From: Acanthornis magna
Lineage: Eukaryota > Chordata > Aves > Passeriformes > Acanthizidae
NCBI GenBank assembly: GCA_036785705.1
Contig: JAWUZG010000332.1
Location: forward strand, 620,001-684,000
Direction of reading: 5' to 3'
Length of the DNA: 64,000 bases
The translations under genes were made by a program, and so were the position numbers. The notes below the pieces were generated by a model that did not search any database, had not been told where the DNA came from, and saw only the letters and a list, made by a program, of their open reading frames with translations. Each line of letters begins with the position of its first letter. Within the stretch, counting starts at the first letter, position 1. Of this stretch, positions 38,301 through 48,748 are shown one piece after another.

Positions 38301-40244
38301 GGTTGTCACAGGGATATTTATGGGAAACAATATCCCAAATCAGGTTGACTAGATCTCCTAAAATACTTTCAGTCAATGACCTTACTAATGATTTAGGAAG
38401 AGATTTAGAAACGTCGGTGCTGCTACTGCAATAATGTGCCAGTTGAAGTGTAATGAATTTATTTCCAGTGGCAGACATCTTGTCTCATATTCATAGTGGG
38501 GACCTGGTACCTTTGGTAGCAAAAGTTGCTTGTCCCTTCCCAGATGGCTGAGGCTGCCTATGTGCTGAAGATTTTCTTCTTCTTCACATGCAGACTGCCC
38601 TTGCACCTGTCACAGGGATCAGGTAGTGATCACTTTTTTTTATCCACTAGGAAATCCATTCCAGTTTTTCTTGTTTTTTCTTTGCAGTTACAGGAGAGAG
38701 CAATCAGGAATTGCTTAAGTTTTTGTTTTCTAAAAACTAATTTGTTTAAAACTAAAGTTTTTCTTTAACATTATATGGTTAATAACTGACTGCCTAGTTC
38801 TAGATCTATTTGTAAAAGGAAAACAAGGAGATTATTCTTTTGTTTTCTTAGTTGTCCATTAAAATTTCTAATCTCTGTTGTCATTTGGAAAAGACAGCAA
38901 ATTTGGAAACACACCATTCATGTTTCAGGAAGGCCCTTTTTAATATCCACCACTTGCCAGGGTCTCGCTGTGGTGGGTTTGGAATAATTTGGTTTTTCCA
39001 TGAAGGGCAAAAGCAATAAGAATGGTTCTCACTGAGATTTCTGTAAACCTTCTGCTGTTTCAGTGATGGTACATTTAAGCACTGGTTTAATACAGATGAT
39101 ATTCATGTGCAATTTGATCAACCATAGCAGCTGAGGAGATGACAAGGGTGTTGTACAAACCAGTATTGATCTGTTCAGCATTTGCTTTTAAGATCCTGTG
39201 TTAACTTCGATTACAGCTGTTAAATTCTCACTCCCCTTTAATCTCTTCTCTCTAAAGTGGAGAAGACCTTTCTTATTTCTTAATTCTCAAAAAACTATCT
39301 AGCCCAAAAGATGTAACTTGTAAAAAATCATAGCATATACTGTGTTTTCTCAGCATTAAGCTCAGAGATGAACATGACTGAAAATCAATACCGTGCTTGG
39401 CCTGCAGCCTCGTCATTTATTGATTTACATGTCGTTTGTCTCCACAGAAAATGCAATTATTGCTTAAATACAATACAGTATTTTGCTAATAGGATACAAA
39501 TGTCACCACTGAGTAAAAAAGGTCACACTTGCATGTAAATGATTGTCAGTCCAATCCCACGCTTGTTGCTGCTTGTTGTTATTTTGAAGAGGTTGTCAAG
39601 AAGCAGGAGGCCTGGGCTTAATTCTGCTGACATTAATGGGGACTCAGCTGTTGATTTAAGTGGCACCAGTGGTTCCAGTCCTCTGGACTTACACAGGTGC
39701 TTTGTGCTTCTTTAGTTTTACAGAGCTCAGTCAGGTGGGATTTTTTTTTTTTCTTAAACAGCTTTGGAGCTATTGAAAAAGATCTTCACATAGAAGAAAA
39801 AGAGGAAAAAGAAAAATAGAAATTCAAGAAAGATTCCTTAATTTGCTGGAAGAGCTTAATGCCCAATGCCAAGCAGAGAAACAAACTTTTTCCTCTCTTA
39901 TAGTAGGATGTGTAATGGCCTCAACACTTAGCATGATAACATGGCTAACATGATAAATGCCTTTGTGCCTAGGTCTGGCACACCATGTTTAGCAGGGGAA
40001 CTTAGGTACTTGTGAAATACATGGACCATCTTCTAATGAAAGAGAATGACCCAATTCCCTTCAAAGCTTTGGGTGGCTTGAATGGGAGTTCCCTTTGTGA
40101 ATAAGAAGTGTATTGACATTACTAGCATCACATTTATATAAAGCTTTATGCGTTTGCTCCTGTTTGCACCAGATACTTTTCCCCAGTGTGGCTAATCTAA
40201 CTAATCAGAAATGTCAAGCTTTGTAATTTATTGTACCTACTTTG
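29307..40244. other. non-coding stretch
   Basis: No gene or recognisable interspersed repeat is seen. A G+C-richer island at about 31850-32040 could be a very old, unrecognisable repeat fragment. Homopolymers occur at 33983-33993 (T11), 35790-35806 (T17) and 39741-39752 (T12). Confidence 0.55.
35790..35806. repeat. poly(T) tract, T17
   Basis: Uninterrupted run of 17 T, then further T/C-rich sequence. No body of a retroposed element was recognised on its 3' side. Confidence 0.9.
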
Positions 40245-40264
40245 ATAATAATAATAATAATAAT
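40245..40264 (+). repeat. (ATA)n microsatellite
   Basis: Trinucleotide ATA/TAA run of about 6.7 units, uninterrupted. Confidence 0.92.
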
Positions 40265-40351
40265 TTAAATGTTAAAGGTCTAGGATTTAACATCCTGGGA
40301 GGTCTGTTTGTTGCCCCTGTGCGTTAAAGATTCAATAAGCATATGTTAAAA

Positions 40352-40429
40352 AGCACTGACAGTTGACTTTTTTTGCTTAAGCACTGACAGTTGACAGTTT
40401 TTGCTTCTTAGCATCATTAGCTTCTTAGC
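40352..40429 (+). repeat. nested short tandem duplications
   Basis: A unit of about 28 bp beginning AGCACTGACAGTTGAC occurs at 40352-40379 and again, slightly changed, at 40380-40406. Overlapping its end, GCTTCTTAGC occurs at 40403-40412 and 40420-40429 (17-bp offset). Two successive slippage events at one place are the simplest explanation. Confidence 0.85.
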
Positions 40430-41287
40430 TACTTTGCTCTGAAGAAAACTCCTAACTAATCAAGGGTCAGGAAAATCAGTACTGTTGGTAACCATGATAT
40501 TTTTTTTTCTTCTCTTGGCCAACTTCCAGGATTCCCTTGGCTAAAAATATTTTAGTCTGTATCATGAGTAATCATGGGCTTTGTACTTCTGTGCGGGAGG
40601 TGTTACCTTAGCTCAGTCAGTATTTTACTGATCCAGCGACAGTCCATGGTCAAGTCCACTTTTGTAGGACCTGCAGAGCAATCCCCTTTGTTCATCTGCA
40701 CCTCCTTCTGACTTATGGCCAGAAGAGTGACAAGATCCCCTCAGGGCAGCAGATCTGAAACCCTCCCTACAGTCTCAGGAATGTGGCCCTGAGCTGCAGC
40801 ATTTGCAATGTCAGTGGGGTGTTTTATTTTCTTCCTCAGAGTTGTTTGATAGGTGTGCATTTGAGATTTCACTATTGAAATAAGATGTGAACTTCTATCT
40901 GGGAATAATAAATATGCAAAATGATAAATTGATGGGCAGTTGATAGAGTCTTCAGCTAATTGCTGTGTTCTGACTATCTGGGCCTTCGAGGGTAAGTTTA
41001 TCAGTATTCAGTACTCTCTTCTTAGCCTTTTTATTTGATAACCAAACAAAAAGACTCTTCTTTAAACTATTTCTTCTGTTTTCTTTTCTCTTTTAAATTT
41101 CTTTATTTTTAACTTCAGATTTGAGCTAATTCAAATCATGGAGGGAGGTGACTGAGACCCTAAAATTAGTGGCTTCCTATTTTCCTCTCAAGGGTGGCAT
41201 TGTTCGAGTGGCTGTGATTTTAATTGCAGCAGTATTACACACTGTGAGAGCAGATTCAGCTCATCCAGGACTCTGCATTTTAAAAAG

Positions 41288-41301
41288 AAAAAAAAAAAAA
41301 A
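41288..41301. repeat. poly(A) tract, A14
   Basis: Uninterrupted run of 14 A, embedded in an A-rich stretch (about 41282-41330). Confidence 0.9.
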
Positions 41302-41547
41302 GGAAAGAAAACCCAAAACAACAAACAAACATAGCACCCCCCACCCTGGCTGCCTGATTTTTCCAAAGAAATGCACGGGCAAGCCTGTATATATCCTGTA
41401 ACGCTGATTAAATGGCCAAAGGATGCTGCTTTACAAATTTATTGCTGCATTCTCTTTTGAATTCAGTTTCCAAATGCATGTCAAGTGCTGAGGAAGGTAT
41501 TCCAAGTGAAAAATATTGAAACCTTTAAGAGATTTTCATGCCAGCTC

Positions 41548-41581
41548 TTTTTTTTTTTTTTTTTTTTTTCTTTTTTTTTTT
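41548..41581. repeat. poly(T) tract, interrupted by one C
   Basis: 34 bases, all T except the C at 41570. It could be the tail of a minus-strand retroposed copy, but no body was recognised downstream. Confidence 0.9.
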
Positions 41582-42709
41582 AATTTTCTCAAAGGAGAAT
41601 CAGTCTAGAAATACCCTCTCTGCCCACTGGCCACCTCACTGCTAGTAATGCGTGTCTGATTAAAAAAGTAAAAATCCAAAATTAGACCCCCTCCCTGCAG
41701 GCAGCACATGCACACACGCACACACTGAAACCCCTCAAAACTAGACATGAGTGAGCTTTATTCCAGGGATTCCTTCACCACTATTTTTTAATTATTGATG
41801 TTTCACTTGCGCCTGAATTTTTTAAAGGATAAATATCTTCTCTATGCATATATCCTAATTATAGATATTTATGCATGTTTGTAGCTCTAATGGAAGTGTT
41901 TAAGAGGAATTCATGGACGTGTCTCAAAACTTGTCTTTTGTTAGAATATAAGGCCAAATGAATATAATATATGTAGTGTCATTGATTGTACAGTTAGATT
42001 TAGAAAAAATATGCTGTGCCACTGATCAGATATTTTATACCCAGATGACATAAATGTAACTCTGAGTAAAGTGCTGATTTTGAAATAAGTTCTAATAAGC
42101 TGCTGACAGAAATCAACTTCATGGATCTCATTTCATACCAATTTAAGTGTTTTTCTCAATTAGAGGCAACTCAAAATGAAGGAAATGAGCAGAAGAGCAG
42201 AAAGCAAGGAAACCTTGCAATGTATCTCACAAAAACCCTCTCGTGCCTTTTTCCTGGTGCCACTGGACACAGCTTGTGTGGCTCTGACTGCGAGATCCAG
42301 TCCTGTCTGAAACCCCAGCAGAGAGTTCCAGCTTTGTCTAAGATTAATTATCTGCTGGTGTGTTGAGAGCAGCTCTTAAAAACATCTGTAGTGTGAGGAA
42401 CAGGCTCTTCTCTCTTAGAGTGCTTTGTGAGAACGGAGAAAGTCACAGAATATTGCAGGCGGCTCACAAACATGAAAGATTTGTACTGTTCGCCTTTAAT
42501 CTGCATTCATTTTTGAGGCTGAAAGACTGTTTGTCTACATTTGTTTGACTCCCATTAACTTAAGTTTCCCATTTCATGAAGCCCTGCTTTCTATTTTAAC
42601 TCCTTTGGGTTGTACTTTTCCTTCTTGCCTGTCCTCCTGCCCGGAATAATTTTCTGTTTTCTAGTGCCCATCCTTTTCCTCCTGCTTCCCTGTTTCCGTG
42701 TGGTTCCAG

Positions 42710-42955
42710 AGCCTGCCACCAAACTGGCAAAGAAGAGGGCAGAGGGAGCGAGCCAGGCCATGAAGCACGGGCCAGTGGTTAAAGAAGTCATTTTGGCTTT
42801 GGAGCAGGGGGCCATGCCAGGGGCAAGTGGTGGGTGGATGACAGTTCAGAATCCAGCAAGTGGAGCTAGAAAAGTTGGTTTAAAGCACTGTGCATCTGCT
42901 AATCTCATAGCATTCATTTTGGTGTCATGTTTGTGGCTGGCAGCCTTTGATAGAG
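42710..42955 (+). other. splice-bounded open segment, possible exon
   Basis: It lies in the longest stop-free frame of the window (42610-43113, about 167 codons, first ATG at 42760). It follows an unusually long pyrimidine-rich run (about 42610-42707) ending in TTCCAG (AG at 42708-42709), a strong acceptor. A donor, TAGAG|GTGAAG, follows (GT at 42956-42957). The enclosed 246 bases are a multiple of three and phase-symmetric (1-1). The translation has a lysine/alanine-rich start (EPATKLAKKRAEGASQA) and a later hydrophobic run (NLIAFILVSCLWLAAF) that could span a membrane. No family is recognised. A chance open frame is quite possible. Confidence 0.2.
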
Positions 42956-45900
42956 GTGAAGAGAATACAATCAGTAAATTGAGATGTGCCATTTTAAATG
43001 GCACGACAAAAATCTCTGGGTCTTTTCCTTTTTTTAATGGGCATTGGAGACATTTGTCTCATATGAAGAAACGTATTAATGTGCTAAACAACACCTGTTT
43101 TGTAGAAGAATAACACCATCAATTTAGGGGATGACTTTTTTCCTTCCTTTTTTTGTCACGTTCCTAAAAGTTTGTACTTCATAAAAGTAGTTTGTAAGGT
43201 CCAAACAGATTGGGGAGTGCCTGGACCTATTCTTGTTGAATGGCATCAAACACTAGAATAAAACCGAATAACTGCTTTTGGGTAGTCCTTTGGCAGCATA
43301 AAGTTCTACCAATATCAGTTTTCCTTCACTACTTTTTTGATGGGGATGTTTGCTTTAGTCCAAGTAATGGAATTACATGAAGGTAAGAGTGCAGTAGCAG
43401 TGAGAAGAATCAAGCCAAGACACTTAATTTAACTCCAGCCCAGCACAGACATTTTTCTATCTTTTGGAGCTTTGTACAAGTTTGTGAGCAATAATTTAGT
43501 CCTTACTTTAAAAAATGCTATGCCACTACTTTGTACAGATTTAATATATATGAGATATATATCAAGGAAAAAATTGTACTAGACAAGTACAACTCTCCAA
43601 TTTCTCAACACTTAACATAAATAATTGCTGTACTATGAAGATTTAAATGGGGATTGCCACTTTTATAATTAATACTTTTTTGTTTCATCCTCCTTACTAA
43701 TTGAAAATGGGCTTTCAATGCAGAATGCTTTGAAATTGTGTGAAGAGATGGAATTGGAAATGAACTTAATTAACTACAAACTGTCCAAATCAATCAGTGT
43801 TTCACAGTGCCTTTGTAATATACAGAGTTCATAATTTACTTGGGACTTGCCATAATACATATGCCATAATTGCAAAGTAATCATGCAAAGAGTGTCCAAA
43901 ATTTAGTGTTGTACTCTGATGCTCAAATGGAATGAAATGTCTGTGCTTTCACACACCAAAATGGATTGGGGGTAAAAGGGTATATTTTTCCATTAACCAA
44001 ACAGGGAACTTCTATGAATTAGGGCATTTCTCCAAGTCTGGTAAGGCTTTCAGGTGTTAATAGGTAGAAAAAATCCTTTGAATTCAATGTTCAAGCAGTC
44101 TAGCATTTCAAATGGTCGTGTTCCTGCTACACTATCTGCGATGTTTGGAGCATGGAAAACGTAAGTTTATATAAGAAGATTGGGGAAAATAAATCCCCTG
44201 GTAAAACACTTGGCAAAATTTCTGTAAGTTTTCAGAACATTTTTGCCAGTTAAGCTTCTGCAGACTGAAGGCTATTGAAAATCTCTGCCTGTTATTTTCT
44301 ACTGGGGTTTGTCTACAACTTTACAGAATTTTTTGGTACAAAAATTTAGTAACTCTTTACAAAAACAGGACAGTGCTTAGGTTTGCCTTTTTACCTTGTG
44401 CATACCTTGGTTCTGCCTGGACAGTCACTCTGCTTGTGTTTTCAGTGCTCCGCCTAGAAACTTTGAACTCCTTTGTGCATGTCTATGTTGCCCAGATTAT
44501 TGACTTGGTAATGTAGCCCAGCGTGCTTATATCTCTCTTTCCCCATCAAAACTTACTTGATTTGAGCAGTTTTGCAGCTTGGAAATTCCTCTTTGTGCTG
44601 TTCCTCTGCATTTCAATCACCATTTTCAGTCCTTATTTTTCTCCAGCCTTTAAATCTGATACCCATTAAGCAAACCTCTTGTATTAGGGATTCTAGAAAT
44701 TCCAGAATTGTCTGTCTGACTCAGGTCTCAAGACCTCTGTGCTTCTAAAGTTTCTATTTTGATTTCTCACCTTAAACTGAGATTTTATAGACATTTGATT
44801 AACAAACTTCTGATGGGCTGGCAAAGCACATTCATCCTGAGTGCTCCAAGATCCTTATTCTCAGAAATCCTTTGCACTGTGACACAGCTGTTAATGAGAG
44901 TCTCTGGCCATTGGATACAGGACTGCCAGGAGTCTGGGACAGTGCTGAGTTCTGGCCTTTCTGACTCTTTCCAGTTTGCAGCTGATTTATTTTTTTATTC
45001 CCGACACTGATGGTGTGACCTGATTCCTCTGATATGGTAGATTTGCTGTTTGGCTGGTACGAAACCTCCCCTGTCCTTCTCCAAGAGACCTTCTGAGAAT
45101 GGACCCACAGGATATTCTTTATATATGTTTTATATATTATTGCAATAGTATATAAATAAAATAATGCCCATTTGCAGAACTGTAGAGACAATGCTCATTA
45201 GCGATAGCTGTCCAGGATACCAGGTACTGCCACATCCATGTCACACCTAAAGCCATTTTTATTATGGTCAGCTGCTAATGCCTGGGTCTTTTCATATGTT
45301 GTGGAGTTATATGAAGTGTGTTATGCTGACACTGTGGAATTTTTAAGTGATTCTTGTGTTTATTATTTGAAATTCTGAGGGTGACAGGACTGCTAACCTG
45401 ATTGAAAGGGTTTTTGCCTGATTAATTTTATGGACTATGTTAAAAAAGGTTTGATTTTTTTGGCTGGTTTAAAATAATCAGAATATAGTGCTTTGCCCTT
45501 GTCATTTAGGGAACAGAGGGTGCTGTTTCATTCACTTGTGCAGATTGCTTGCTCTCTATGGTATTGTAACAGAACCTTCTGGTAATGACAGTGGCCTTCT
45601 TGAATGCGTTCTGTTAACAGGATTTCATGAAAACAGAGAAAAAATATGAATAATGCACTCAGACTTGCTGACTGCTTAGAGAAAATAAATGCTTTCTAAA
45701 CTATGGAACAAGAATATAAGAAAATAAACTGACTTGTGCTGCTATAAAAATGGTACTTGCAAGGCTAAAATTCATCCTCCTTTCCCATACCAGGAAAACT
45801 ATTAAGCCTCTTATTTTCCCCTCCCAGGTTGTCTTTTGTATGGACTAAATATCTAAATAAGCAGGTTGGTTTCTGTAGAATCCCTCTGTACTCAGTGTTC

Positions 45901-48221
45901 ACATGGAAAGTCAGCCAAGGCTCTTTAAGGTTGCTTATCCTGAAATCTGCTCCCTGGAGCGTCTCCTTCCCTCTCTGCTCCTTTTTTCTTCTCTCATTTG
46001 CCCCCCATTTATTTCTGTCTCCAAAAGGAGACTGCCAGGCTCGCTGTGGGTGAGATGCATCAGTGTGAATGCAGTCAGTTGCAGATGTCAGGAGCCCCAC
46101 CTGAGCGAAATTCCTGCTGTGTGACACAGCATCCCCTGTCAAGGGTGGGAAGAGATCCAGGAGAAAGCTAAGAAGCTAATGAAGTAAAGCTTGTTTGATT
46201 AATAGCTAGAGCCCAGGCTGACACCCTGACTGAGGCCCCAGACAAGGACAGGCCAGTCAATCACATCTTTTATTTCCACAGAAACTCAGCCTTTGTGGAT
46301 AGAAAATGGAAACCAGGCACTTCTCCCCTCCCTTCCTCCAACACTTCTCCAAAAGTTTTGCTTTCTGCTGATGTCCTTGGTCTTTACATGTTTACATGAA
46401 CAATTCTTAGTTCAGTTCGTATACCTTCTTTTTAATAGCACAAAGTCTCCCAGGATGCAATTCTTGGGATGAAGCTTTTCCTTGCCTCCTTCAATATTTA
46501 CATTTCTTTCCTGGGATCACTTGAGGGAAAATGCCCTCTGCAAATATTCCAAAGATATTCCATGGAACTTGTAATTCATTCCTTGGGCTGACATGAAGAG
46601 TCATTTGTATCTCTACAGGAGATGTGCCTCACATTTTTTCCTTGAAGTCTGTGGTAGGGAAGGTTTTGATCTTTGGGGAACTGGCAGGTACTGCCCCTTT
46701 AGAGAAAAGCTGGGCATTGGTGGAACTGCAGTTGGTTGATCCTCAGTCAGTGAGGGCTCTTTGCAGTGCTCTGGGCATGCTAAGCTGGCCTTGAAAACAC
46801 CCAGTTGAACAACCTGCTTTCAAGAGATATAATAGATGAGCACTTCTCTTAATCCAGCCAAAATCATTATGCTTGGGGTATTCCCTCCAGATGTCCACTG
46901 AAATGTGCCCGTGCCTCTTTTGCCAGCTACCCGTATGTCAGGTATCTTTGGATGGCCCAGCAGGGATTAGCTGGCAGGATGGAGTCAGCAGGATCTGCAC
47001 TGGCTGTCTGGAGCAGTGTGCAAGGAAAATGAGAAGTTAAATATCCAATAAGTGGGATATAAAATGGTGTCCAGAGAGCAGAGGTCAAAGGAGCCAGCAG
47101 GCACAGAGAAGGGATCGTGGGGCTGCCAAAGAGAACTGCCTGTTCAAGGTGTGTAATTCATATTTATGCAGAAATCACTATGCAAGCTGTCTGGACAGGG
47201 AGGCCAGTGACAGCTGAGCAGACACATACCTGGGACTGAGCCCAGCCTGCAAGCTCAGGGAACTTTCCTGGGAAGCAAGTTCCAGCCACTTTTTTGGATG
47301 GATGCTAAGGTGGCACTTACTGTGATAGGGACAACAAGCTGTCCAGTTATTAGGAATTGCCAGCTGTCTTCAAGTGTAGCCCTGATGCCATCACAAATAG
47401 ACAAGCTTTGCCCTTGATACCAATAAGCCTGGAAACATGAATATTTGGAATATTTAGTGTCCCTGTTTACCAGAGGACTGAGCTAAGTGCTTGGACAGGT
47501 GAGTGTTCCCTGGGACAGTCAGTGCAGAGAGTGAACAGACTTTTTGATGAACAGGCAGCTGAGCACTGCTGTGCCTGGGCAAGTCATTATTGATTTAGGT
47601 AATCTCATGCCCATAAAGGATTTCTTCATCACTTGCTAAGAAACAAGAAGCAGCAGATAAAGAGGAGTTTCATCAGAAGGAGGTTATAGCTGGAAATCCT
47701 TTTGCCTTTGAGTCTAATGTGTGAAAAAGCAGACAAGTCTGCCTAAACAGAAAGAAACAGAAAGCCAGATAATGCCCATAAAGCTTCCAGATGCTGCTTT
47801 TTAGTCCTCAGAGCCCCAGAAACAGATGAAGGGCAATTCGATTGCCCTTAATGATACTCCACTGAATACATGCTTTATTTCAAAAAGCCAGCTGCTCTAA
47901 ATGCCATTGACAAACACAATGTAATGTACTCATGTCAGTGTCCATGCAGAACTGTACAGCATTTTAGGCATTTTGTGGCTTGTTAGCATCAAATAGTTCA
48001 CCTTGATACACAAAGGAAAAGCTGACTGGACACAACAGCGATATAGAATACTTTCTTTAGATTTGCTTTAAATTCCAGATTTGTTGCTGCCATACAACTG
48101 CAAAGAATAGTAATAGTTGTGGGTTTATTTTTTTTAATGAGCAAAGCTGCGCAAAAATATGATTCTTTGAGATTTAAACAGAGGTTTCTGTGAAATCTTA
48201 TAACACATCTGTAGTCAGCAC

Positions 48222-48748
48222 AGGTAAGACCATAGCTCAAGTTATGTCCAGTTCTGGGCTACTTATTTCTAGAAAGACATGGAGGTGCTGGAACATGTAC
48301 AGAGAAGGGCATTAAAGCTGAAGGGTATAGAGGGTAAAGCCCTGTGAGCAGAGGCTGAAGGAGCTGGGGGCATTGAGGCTGAGGAAAAGGAGGCTCAGGG
48401 GAGACCTTATCGCTCCTACAGCTCCGTGACAGGAGCAGGGAGCGAGGTGGAGTCAGCAGCCTCTTCTGCAGGCAGCCAGTGACAGGACAAGAGGACACAG
48501 TCTGGAGATGTGCTGGGGATGTTTAGGGTGGAAATAAGGAAGTGTTTCTGAAAGGGGGAAGGGGCTGCCCAGGGAGGTGGGGCAGTCGTCACCCCTGTCG
48601 CTGTTCAAGGAAGGACTGAGTCTGGTGTTTGGGGCTGTGGTTTAGTTGACAAGGAGGTGACTCGCCAAAGGTTGGGCTTGATGATCTTGGAGGTCTTTTC
48701 CGTGATTTGGAGGAGGATGGGTGGAGGTCTTAACAATTCTATGTGTCA
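48222..48748 (+). mobile_element. CR1 LINE, 5'-truncated 3' end (copy B)
   Basis: A second CR1 3' fragment in sense orientation. Recognisable blocks are 'gtccagttctgggct' near 48247, 'gagaccttatcgct' near 48399, 'tggaaataaggaagtgttt' near 48530, 'ggctgcccagggaggtgg' near 48563 and 'gttgggcttgatgatcttgg' near 48671. The tail ends in ATTCTATG at 48735-48742. The wording is closer to CR1-J-like passerine copies than to copy A, so it is probably a different subfamily; this is from memory. The end departs from the usual form: a G-rich insertion (about 48707-48725) separates the 'ggtcttttcc' block from the terminal ATTCTATG. Reading frames are broken and there is no coding capacity. Confidence 0.9.

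Larger units (their letters stand above)
40430..48221. other. non-coding stretch
   Basis: No confirmed gene is seen. It contains opposing A14 and T-rich tracts (41288-41581), a short alternating purine-pyrimidine CA run at about 41708-41725, the longest stop-free frame of the window (42610-43113), and a complex A+T-rich block at about 43690-43920 with homeodomain-like TTAATTAA and octamer-like ATGCAAAG. Confidence 0.55.

Noticed and set aside
40605..40660. 'ttagctcagtcagt' resembling a tRNA D-arm
   Set aside because: No matching anticodon, T-arm or acceptor stem can be placed around it.
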